Both the position numbers and the translations under genes were made by a program. Of a stretch of DNA of 64,000 bases, positions 12,096 through 20,091 are shown piece after piece. Each line of letters begins with the position of its first letter. The first letter of the stretch is position 1. The DNA comes from Strigamia acuminata (Eukaryota; Arthropoda; Chilopoda; Geophilomorpha; Linotaeniidae): contig OX442316.1 of NCBI GenBank assembly GCA_949358305.1, forward strand, positions 13,144,001 to 13,208,000. The letters are read 5' to 3'. The notes under the pieces were generated by a model, which searched no databases, had not been told where the DNA came from, and saw only the letters and a list, made by a program, of their open reading frames with translations.

Positions 12096-14024
12096 TTAAT
12101 ACTCTTCATATCGAATTCTTCCTGGTGGTTTTCCATTTCGATTTGAATACAGCCTCCGAGTTCTCGAAGATTGTCGCGGAGGCGCTCGTACGTTTTTGAT
12201 CTGGAGAGTTTCGACTTCCCCTTGTTCAGTCTCGTTCTCGACTTCATCATTGATCTTGATTTCGACTTCCCCTTGTTCCGTCTCGTTCTCGAAAATTTCT
12301 ACTTCGTTCTCGTTCTCGGAAATTTCAACTTCGTTCTCGTTCTCGGAAATTTCGGCTTCGCTCTCGTTCTCGGAAATTTCGGCTTCGCTCTCGTTCTCGG
12401 AAATTTTGACTTCGTTCTCGTTCTTGTCTAGTTCCACACTTGATTCCTCACTCGGCTGCAAAATCATATATTGCGCCATTTCCATTAATGTTTGACTTAT
12501 CTGTTCTGCAAAGTCGTTTTTCAGTTTCTTCAAAATTGATTCGTATTCGAGCTTCTCGTGCCATTCGCGAATTTTTACGTTCTCGGTTCTAGTCTTCTTG
12601 ACTTCCGCAGCTGTTTTCTTGTTTTCGGCTCTCGTCTTCTTGACTTCCGCAGCTGTTTTCTTGTTCTCGGTTCTCGTCTTCTTGACTTCCGCAGCTGTTT
12701 TCTTGTTCTCGGTTCTTGTCTTCTTGACTTCCGTACTTGCTTTTTCGGTCTTCATGTTCCCGGTTCTGACTTCGATTTCCATTGCGGTCGCAGCATCCTC
12801 GGTCTTGTCGACGATGTAATATAATCCGTTTCTTTTTTCGGCGGTGAATACGATTTCTCCCTTCGGGCTTATTATTTCTGCTGATTTATTGTCAAAAATC
12901 ACCTTGTGTCCCCGCTCTGTGATCTTTCCGACTGACATCAAATTCGTTCGCAAATCCCGTACCAAGAGAGTCTCCGTCAAATCCAACTTCATATTTCCGT
13001 CTCCAGTTTTGACGACGATTTTCGCGGTTCCTTTTCCGTCGATGTTCGTACTCGCTTTACTGGCCAAATTCAATTTCTGGTTCTTCAGGAATTCGATCGT
13101 TGAAAATGTTGAATTGCTCGAGCACATGTGGGAACTTGCGCCGCTGTCCAAACACCAATTTCTCGGCCGTGACTTCTCGCATTTCAATGCTGTCTCGTTT
13201 TGTTCGCAGAAAAATAATTCGTACTTGGACTTCTCGGCTCTCGATGCGCTTTCCTTCTTGCTTTTACTTCGGCAATCGGCGATTTTGTGGCCGATTTTTC
13301 CGCAACCGTGGCACTTGAACTTGAAAGTCGGCTTTTCATCAGAATCCGATTCATCGTCGCCGTTCTTCGGCTGCCTCCGTTTTTGGAACGATTTCTTGGC
13401 CAACATTGCGTCGGATACTTCTTCTTTATCTTTTTCTTGAGAAATTGCTGCGGCTATAATTTTAGCTTTTAGCGCTTCCAGCGTCGGCAATGTGTCTCGC
13501 GATTCCATCGTGATCTTGAACGTATCGAATGATTTCGGCAAACTTTGCAACAGCAGCGTCCCAGTAAGTGTCGGATGGATTTCCATATCCATGTCGAGTA
13601 GCTTATCAACCGCTTCAAAAAATCCCTTCAGATAGTCACGCACGTTTTCGTTCTCAGCCATTTTGTTTCCGCAAATTTGTTTCAGCAACATGCCCATATT
13701 TGCCGGTCCTTTCGCTTCGTAAATTTCGTCCAATTTTCTCCATAATTCGTTTGAGGTTTTACAGTTTTTCAACAATCGAATCTCCGACTGTTTTACGTGT
13801 AGCAAAATATCGTATCTCGTGTTTCTGTCTCTCACGTCCCAATTTTCGGCGGCTTTCTTGGTGTTATTGTTGCTTGGATCAACTTCTGGTCGCTTCAATG
13901 TTCCGTCCGCGTACTTTAAGAGATCGTTCTTCCCCAAAATTGCTTCCATTTGGACTTTCCAGGCATCGTAGTTTTCTTTCCCCAGTGGTTCGATTCTAGC
14001 CGAAATTCCGCCTGCATTCGCCAT
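12096..14024 (-). CDS. Copia-type Gag plus protease-like fragment, with repeat-rich C-terminus
   Basis: 642 codons, uninterrupted. Residues 1-200 are a copia-type Gag: the N-terminal ENYDAWKVQMEAIL pattern (DUF4219-like) is followed by the helical UBN2/Retrotran_gag_2 region with SNELWRKLDEIYEAK and LLLQSLPKSFDTF. Residues 238-251 form a CX2CX4HX4C zinc knuckle. Residues 291-301 (CLDSGASSHMC) carry the DSG aspartic-protease motif of copia polyproteins. A basic tandem repeat (unit about 14 residues, AEVKKTRTENKKTA, about four copies) covers 431-484. WHEKL at 488-492 looks like the start of a GAG-pre-integrase motif, but no integrase core follows. An acidic repeat (about 9 residues, SENESEAEI) covers 540-580, and the end (RQSSRTRR...) recalls the linker before reverse transcriptase in full elements. 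The start at 14024 aligns with the usual copia Gag start. An upstream ATG at 14199 opens a 67-codon frame out of phase that overlaps the Gag start. The product probably forms particles, with enzymes supplied in trans. Confidence 0.88.
   Translation of the reverse strand: MANAGGISARIEPLGKENYDAWKVQMEAILGKNDLLKYADGTLKRPEVDPSNNNTKKAAENWDVRDRNTRYDILLHVKQSEIRLLKNCKTSNELWRKLDEIYEAKGPANMGMLLKQICGNKMAENENVRDYLKGFFEAVDKLLDMDMEIHPTLTGTLLLQSLPKSFDTFKITMESRDTLPTLEALKAKIIAAAISQEKDKEEVSDAMLAKKSFQKRRQPKNGDDESDSDEKPTFKFKCHGCGKIGHKIADCRSKSKKESASRAEKSKYELFFCEQNETALKCEKSRPRNWCLDSGASSHMCSSNSTFSTIEFLKNQKLNLASKASTNIDGKGTAKIVVKTGDGNMKLDLTETLLVRDLRTNLMSVGKITERGHKVIFDNKSAEIISPKGEIVFTAEKRNGLYYIVDKTEDAATAMEIEVRTGNMKTEKASTEVKKTRTENKKTAAEVKKTRTENKKTAAEVKKTRAENKKTAAEVKKTRTENVKIREWHEKLEYESILKKLKNDFAEQISQTLMEMAQYMILQPSEESSVELDKNENEVKISENESEAEISENESEAEISENENEVEISENENEVEIFENETEQGEVEIKINDEVENETEQGEVETLQIKNVRAPPRQSSRTRRLYSNRNGKPPGRIRYEEY
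12294..12401 (-). repeat. In-frame 27-bp tandem repeat in gag
   Basis: About four copies of a 27-bp unit encoding an acidic 9-residue peptide (SENESEAEI and SENENEVEI variants). It would give a long, disordered acidic segment. Confidence 0.85.
12573..12734 (-). repeat. In-frame 42-bp tandem repeat in gag
   Basis: About four copies of a 42-bp unit encoding a Lys/Arg/Glu/Thr-rich 14-residue peptide (KKTRTENKKTAAEV), with a few substitutions (for example TRTEN to TRAEN). The unit length is a multiple of three, so copy-number change keeps the frame. Confidence 0.85.
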
Positions 14025-14110
14025 CGTTTCTGATTTTGTTTCTCGAAACGGTTCGTATCAAAAACGTTTTGACTTCTTCGATCGTTTCGTCCCAAATCTC
14101 GATATTATCC

Positions 14111-14138
14111 GCAGTGGAAGCGTGCTGGGCCCATAACC
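14111..14138 (-). promoter_or_regulatory. Primer-binding site: initiator tRNA-Met 5'-half type
   Basis: Directly after the 5' LTR the minus strand reads GGTTATGGGCCCAGCACGC..., the type of site used by Drosophila copia, which is primed by an internally cut initiator tRNA-Met. On the + strand the 28 bases equal the tRNA sequence from the D-arm GCAGTGG through the anticodon loop CCCATAACC, compared with initiator tRNA-Met sequences as I know them. The match is longer than copia's roughly 15 nt. It is a tRNA fragment, not a tRNA gene: the acceptor stem, T arm and 3' half are absent. Confidence 0.85.
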
Positions 14139-14344
14139 TGTAGTTTTTAGTGTCGAAGGTTGGGACAATGATAAGACGCGTGGTTAGGTTTAACAGCAAA
14201 TGACTAACTTTATTCTAATTGCTAACACATTATATACAGGTGCGCTCAACCCTGATTGGTTTACGCCAAGTACGTCATCTGGACGTCGTGGGTGCGCAGG
14301 TGAAACGTTCACCTGGCGTGAAGACTGGGCACTCAAAACCAACA
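14139..14344 (-). repeat. 5' LTR of the copia-type element
   Basis: 206 bp. On the minus strand it starts TGTTGGTTTTGAG and ends ACTACA, with the usual TG...CA termini. It matches 11753-11958 base for base by eye. It is followed directly by the primer-binding site at 14138. Confidence 0.95.
14209..14315 (-). promoter_or_regulatory. Promoter and poly(A) motifs within the 5' LTR
   Basis: On the minus strand, in order: an exact 8-bp inverted repeat CAGGTGAA-3 nt-TTCACCTG (14297-14315; E-box half sites), CRE-like GACGTC/TGACGTA motifs around 14270-14285, a CCAAT box (14255-14259), TATATAA (14230-14236), then AATAAA (14209-14214) about 20 bp downstream. The order CCAAT-TATA-AATAAA is what a U3-R-U5 LTR needs. 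Activity is inferred from motifs only. Confidence 0.6.
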
Positions 14345-15319
14345 TATTACCGCAGCAAGTCGCTTAGGCATTGATGACGTAAGCTTGACACATTCATCTG
14401 CTGTAACTGTTTTCCAGATTTCAGTGATTGCAGCTGTAAGCTCTGTCTTATTTGCTGGTTTTCGAGCTTGCAAACGTTTTTTCATTTTATTCCATACATT
14501 TAAGTCTGGGGAATTACCTGGCCATGATAAAACGTTTATTCTTTTTTGTTCAAACCATTTTGTTGTAGTTTTGGCAGTATGGCAGGAAACCCCATCTTGC
14601 TGAAAGATCAATTTGCGACGTACTCTTAGGTTTTTCATTGATGGTAGTAAACCTTCCTCTAGTATTTGCTGGTATTTTAATGCATTTATGGTCCCTTCCA
14701 CAAATTTTAATTCTCCTGGACCTTTAGAGGCCATGCAACCCCAGACCATTACTCCAAGTGGATGCTTAACAGTGGTTTTCAGACATTTAGGGTGATATTC
14801 TTGTCCTTTTTTCCTCCAAACTCGAGTTCCTTGGTCCTCAAATGATAAACAGAATTTTGATTCATCCGAAAAAACCACTGAATTCCACATTTCAGCAGTC
14901 CAGTTCAAATGTTCTTTGACCCATGCAATTTGTTTTTTATTTAGGTAAGGTTTTCTATTTGGTACTCTAGATCTGTATCCCATATCTTTAAGGCGTCATA
15001 TCACCGTGTCTTTTGATACATGAATATTGGCTTCAGTGTTCCATTTCTGACGCAATTCATTGGCAGTTAACTTTGGTTGTTTTGACACAACTTTTCTCAG
15101 ATTCGATTTTCACGAGTTAGTTGTGCATTGGGGCCTTCCAGGTCGTTTTTTCACTGGTTTTATCTGTCCACCATCATCTTGAATTCGTTTCAAACATTTA
15201 CACACGCATGATGTAGATATTTGAAGGTGGTCAGCAATTTCAGCCAATGTTTTCTTCTTTGCACGCATATTCATGGCAATTCGCTTTTCATCCATACTCA
15301 ACTATGGTGCTTTGCCCAT
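14345..15319 (-). pseudogene. Tc1-type transposase pseudogene, split by the LTR element
   Basis: Read on the minus strand from an ATG at 15319 this is a Tc1 transposase remnant of the usual size, about 340 residues with its displaced tail. The N-terminal part has a paired-like helix-turn-helix (KKTLAEIADHLQIS...) followed by KKRPGRPQ, a variant of the GRPR motif between the two DNA-binding subdomains. The DDE domain shows the first Asp in VFSDESKF and the second in FQQDG. The third motif reads SPDLN-VWNKMKK: relative to the family pattern SPDLNPIEN-W, about four codons including the catalytic Glu are deleted in frame. In-frame stops lie at 15302-15304 (codon 6), 15110-15112 and 14996-14998. 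The last two read TGA where an Arg codon (CGA) is likely ancestral, as CpG decay produces. The copia-type insertion cuts the frame near its 3' end: it now runs into the LTR and stops at 14333, and the last codons remain across the insertion at 11697-11752. Confidence 0.93.
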
Positions 15320-15408
15320 TATCACACTAGAGATGTTAGCTGCATCAAAAACAACTGTTTTCTTGCTTTTGTGAAATTATGCAAATGAGTTTACAAGGGA
15401 AATCACGG

Positions 15409-15663
15409 AAGTTTCTAAACTTATGCAACAGATGGAGCGAGTTTCCAGACTTCTGCTTCACCAGGGGGTGAATACAATTCAACATATTTATGTTATTTAT
15501 TTGATTTTTTTGAAAACATTTAGATTTTTGGAAAGCTCTATGCTACATTAATAAAATGTTATAAGCTTAATATCCTTTGATTGTTTGTTTTCTCATAATC
15601 ACAAACTAACTAAACTCAAATTTTTGAATTCAGCCAAGTTTCCAAACTTATGCTTCTCACTTG
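15409..15663 (-). repeat. Right terminal inverted repeat of the Tc1 element
   Basis: Inverted partner of 11420-11674, with the same length and only a few mismatches. It is followed by the TA duplication at 15664-15665. The inner motif begins at 15409 and the outer motif ends just inside the tip. Confidence 0.95.
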
Positions 15664-15665
15664 TA

Positions 15666-18600
15666 CATACTTTGCAGTGAGCTACTAAAATAAAGTTATT
15701 TAAAAATTAATTAGGCAGAAAAAGAAAGTTGATGTTTATGTTTATACACTGTTGATGTGAGATTGAATATGATATTCTGCATTAGTTGGCAAGCACGTTT
15801 TGCAGCGTGTTGTGCATTGAATGCAAATGAACTGTCATATTCATCATGTATTTTATTTTCCAATAAAGGTTTATTTTTTTTTGTGTGTGTGTGTTTTAGC
15901 CGAGTTGTGTAGCGCATTGAATTTAATGAATGTTGACATATCTGACTTGGATATCATTTTTATGTTAATTTATTCACCGGGTATAATATTTTTATAACCT
16001 TTGTTGACATTAACGTCGGCTTTAAAATGAAATTTGATTTTGATTTGTGAATACATTTAACATTTCAACGTATTTTACTGATATGCTGAATAAAAATGGT
16101 CATCTAAAATTCTCTTTTTTGATATTGTGAAGTCGAAATATATTTATTTTTTATGAGAACTTTATTAAAACTGTGGTATGTAATTGATTATCGATCGTAG
16201 GAATTAATTTTCATCTAAAGCGGGAAGAGATTTTTTTCTCGCCAGTAAAAAACCTGAACTGAAACGATCAAAGAAGACGAAATACCGCTTGATCGCTTGA
16301 CCGATCTGGGAACGCAGGCAGGAAATTCGATGGCCGGATGACTTGTCTTCGGCTACAAGTCCATGGGAGAAACTTTTCCATTTGTAACCCGGTCGATGGT
16401 CGTTTTAGTTTGCAAAGCATCGACTAAAGCGAGAGTAAGCATCCAATTGATTGTGCAAACCTGAATAATTTGATTGTATTGCCACGTGACGTTGCATCAA
16501 AACAAATCGCTCTTTATTAATTACACACTTTCAGAATTTATTACTCTGTGATTGACAGCGACAGATTAAAATGTAATGAAGTAATATTTCAATACTAGTG
16601 CTGGCATAATCTACCTGAAGATCATTTTTCATTCTACCAACCCTTTTTAAGCTCGAATCTTCGATATAGCAAAATCTTAAGATCTCAAATGTTAAATGCA
16701 GCAAATGGTCAGCTTGGCCAGCCAAAGTGAGAAGATGAGTGCTGAGAAAAATGTATTTGATACTATTTACCAGGAGTTGTATATTACTCCCGGAAATTTT
16801 TAATGTTTTTTGTGTCTCGAGTTCGGAGATATTAACTCTGAGACTCGAAATGACAAAAAAAGTATGTCACAAAAACGTGCGCTTCGCCCGTGATTCCCTT
16901 AGCACGATGCTTAAGAGCTATCATTCTCTTCGTAAACTTGGCTTCAATCAGCTAGGTGACACTTCACCAAACACATGCTGCCAGATGCAAATTAGGGAAA
17001 CTGGCTGAACTGAGAGAAGTAACCAACATGCAGATATTTATTCATGTGAGTGACATCATTACGATGCCATTATGTTACAACTACACCACCATCAGCATCA
17101 AATCATGCATCATGATGGCGCCTGTCCACTTACAGGTGATTATGAGGTGGATATGAAACAGCACAATTATTATTTACCGTCGAAAAATATTTTGCCAAAT
17201 GTTGTCCGCAATGCTTTGAAAAGAGAGATTCTTTGTGCCGGTTTTGATCAATTCCAAGTTGTTGTTGTTGGTGAGCGATGAATAGGCGACCAAGAAAAAT
17301 CTCATTAAAATATTTTTCTGCCCGTGGAACACAGCACAGATTGCATTGGACAGACCAGCAGCACGCCTGATGAACTATGTCTGCTGTATGGGCGCCGCCT
17401 TCATTATAGAGCAGTGAACAAATCAAAAAGTAAATTGGATGTCCCTGCGTTCTCCTCCGGCCATTGTAGAACTCGGCTGTCTTTGGGGCACTACCAAGTA
17501 TATGTAGCCGTCAATCACTCCTTCCCAATAAAAATTGAATGAAAACAATGACTGCATGTGTACCGCTCTGCACAGACAAGAAATCATCAAATTCAATAAG
17601 AAAATGAAGTTCCTTGTTTACATTTTTATTTGTCTTCGACCACAGTCAATCATTGAGGTCTTCGCAAATAGAAAAAAAATGAATAATAATAAATTTTGCA
17701 TCTGTTTATATTCCATAAAATGCGATGACTGTGTAGATTTTGCTGTGTCTGTGTGCAAGGATTTTATGTGAGCTTACGGTACTGACATTAATCTTGTGGA
17801 AGGATTTTATTATCGCAAATATTGGCTGATCGGCTTAAAAAACACAGGATATTTGTTTTTTGTTCTTGACGAAATCCTCTCGGTTAAGTCTTTCATTGAG
17901 TTGTAACGTGAAGATATTTTTTCCGTTTGCCACTTTGTTGTAGATGGTTGTAGATCACGATGCAAGATTTGCTTTCTCTTTGATTTCTGCCAAGATATCC
18001 TGTATTTTATTTATCTATTTTCTTTGATTTTTTTTTTAACGCTGTTGGTCTGTTGACATTACTTCCACTTTGCGCGTTCTTTAGCAAAGTTTCTTGTTAC
18101 CAACTACCGTCAGCTGCCACCAGGGATCGTATAAACGGAGAGGGCGTTTAGGGCGAGAGGAAGAATACGACTTCAATACTGCAGCATGGTGGGAATTCCA
18201 CTGGAATGATCGGATTAATGGCCAACCGGAATCGTTCGAAAATAATGAAAGCAGAAGGAGTTAGTGGTGTCAGTGGTATGATATAACACCTTCCAAGCCC
18301 ATTGGGGATTGTACTTGTTACTACTATTTTCTGGTGCACAAGTGGTAAAAGTCAAATAAATCAATATTTACTTGGCCTTTATTTATTGATATGGATCTAA
18401 GTTTTATGTGCGAGCCAATCTCATTTTTTGTTGTTCGCTTTTATTGTGTTTGTATACAGTCACGGTTATATCTAATATATTGATTATCTGAAAAAATAGA
18501 TACGATACGTAATTAAGCAATAAAATACGGCTGTTAAAGTGCTGGTAGAATTTTCAAAAAACTGTGTAGACTGCCACGTATCATGGGACGGATTTAACGG

Positions 18601-20056
18601 GGGATTTCGACAACTCGGGGCCCCTGGCGGTAATGTATTGGAGACGCATTTAAGTTAATTGGGGCTCTAGGTGCCGCGAGACCTGAGAAGAATAAAATAT
18701 CGCTCGCTCTCAGACAGCTGCTTGTAATGTCATTGGGACCCCTGACTAGTGCCTGGACAGACCACAGGTAAATCCACCACATCCGCTACATGCACTTTCA
18801 GCGCCCTTTGCTTCCAACAAACGAACATTTGATATTTCTCGCTGGGAATAATCGTTTTGGATATTACTCAGTTAATGGCTAGGCGCGTTCATAAAGCAAT
18901 TTAGGAACTGCGAACTGCCTCTCTCGATCAACCCATATGGTTGATATATACAGTATATATACAATATACGATATAATATATTTGTCTGTTTTCAGTCGCA
19001 GTGGGCATGCGCACGACATTTAAACAACAAAACAGGTTAAACATAGCTTTATGAATGCGTCTGCTCAAATAAATCAGAAAAAAATCTTTCGGGCACTCGA
19101 GATTCATTCAGATTAGATGTTTTTTGTGCTCAATTTATCGCTTATCAATGCAGTATTTACCCAAGCACTCATGTTGCCTGACTTGAATAATCACCGTTAT
19201 CGCAAAAGTCGTTCGCATTTTGAAAACCAATGTTGTATAATGATGTATGCATCATCGTGTGATGAAACCTGAGTTGTTATCTGATGAGCGGCAATACTCG
19301 TGATGCACAATTAAATCAACCTGTTCATAAAGCTAAAAATGAATTAAATTGATTGAAAATAATTATGCGGGTTCCTGCGGTTTGATTGTTTCATTTTGCC
19401 ATTTATTTGCTTGATCTGGGTGAGTTTGGCAACAATGCCAACATTGTTCTCGGGTGCATATTCCTGCTTATTACTTCGCCATGTGCATTACTATTTACTG
19501 GCGTATATAGTTGGCTGAAAGGCTGCATTTAAAATGGGCTGAATTGATTGAAATAAGGGGAACGCAGCGTACATTTTGTGCTTCCTGAGGGCGTTCTGTG
19601 AGCATTTGGTACGAGGGCGGAGACATAATAATCATACGTTGTAAGAAAAAGGAACAAAAGTATTGCCGGCCTCCCTCTTGTGTATACGATTGATTTTTAT
19701 TTTTACCGTTTGTTTTATGTGCGAAAGTGGTGTTTGGTAATTATAAGAATCCGTGGGGAAAAAAGGTAGATCTTTGACTCGCCATCGCTGGTTGATGTGC
19801 CCAAGGTTTAGTGTCTCAGCTGGATGCGTACTTGATTGGAAATCCATTCCTTGTGGTCGTTGTTTTTACGTCGAGGGTTCAATTTGAGTTGCTAGAGGAT
19901 ATCATCTGCAGTGCAGATTTTGATTATATTTTTTACGATGAAAACAAGAAAAAATAGAAATAAAATCAAATTAAAAGTTATCTCAAACTTTTTTTATTTT
20001 GTTATCAGTTGGTTAAATTTATTTTAAAGATTTATACTAAAAAAATTAAAAAATAA

Positions 20057-20091
<35 letters not shown>

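Larger units (their letters stand above)
11753..14344 (-). mobile_element. Non-autonomous copia-type (Ty1/copia, Pseudoviridae-like) LTR retrotransposon, gag-only
   Basis: A 2,592-bp element flanked by a perfect 5-bp duplication, TATTA (11748-11752 and 14345-14349). It has two 206-bp LTRs with TG...CA ends, a primer-binding site abutting the 5' LTR, a polypurine tract abutting the 3' LTR, and one long ORF on the minus strand. The ORF has copia-type Gag, a zinc knuckle and a protease-like DSG motif, but the element has no room for, and no trace of, reverse transcriptase, RNase H or the integrase core. All cis signals appear intact, so it should depend on an autonomous relative for replication and integration. 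I see no difference between the LTRs by eye, which implies a recent insertion. The organisation resembles TR-GAG elements described in plants. Confidence 0.93.
11420..15663 (-). mobile_element. Tc1-family DNA transposon (inactive), carrying a nested LTR element
   Basis: The element is bounded by 255-bp terminal inverted repeats (11420-11674 and 15409-15663) and by TA dinucleotides at 11418-11419 and 15664-15665, the target duplication of the Tc1/mariner superfamily. Without the nested insertion (2,592 bp plus a 5-bp duplication) it would be about 1.65 kb, a usual size for a Tc1 element with long repeats. The transposase remnant lies on the minus strand. Each inverted repeat contains two related motifs (GCATAAGTTTGGAAACTT at the outer end and GCATAAGTTTAGAAACTT at the inner end), the IR/DR arrangement known from Sleeping Beauty-like Tc1 elements. 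The transposase is broken, so this copy cannot supply its own enzyme, although its ends look intact. Confidence 0.95.

Noticed and set aside
12171-12824. Plus-strand open frames rich in Phe/Leu/Ser opposite the retroelement ORF
   Set aside because: These are antisense reflections of the tandem repeats in the Gag ORF.
14111-14138. Possible initiator tRNA-Met gene
   Set aside because: Only the 5' half (D arm to anticodon loop) is present, and it abuts an LTR. It is the primer-binding site of the retroelement.
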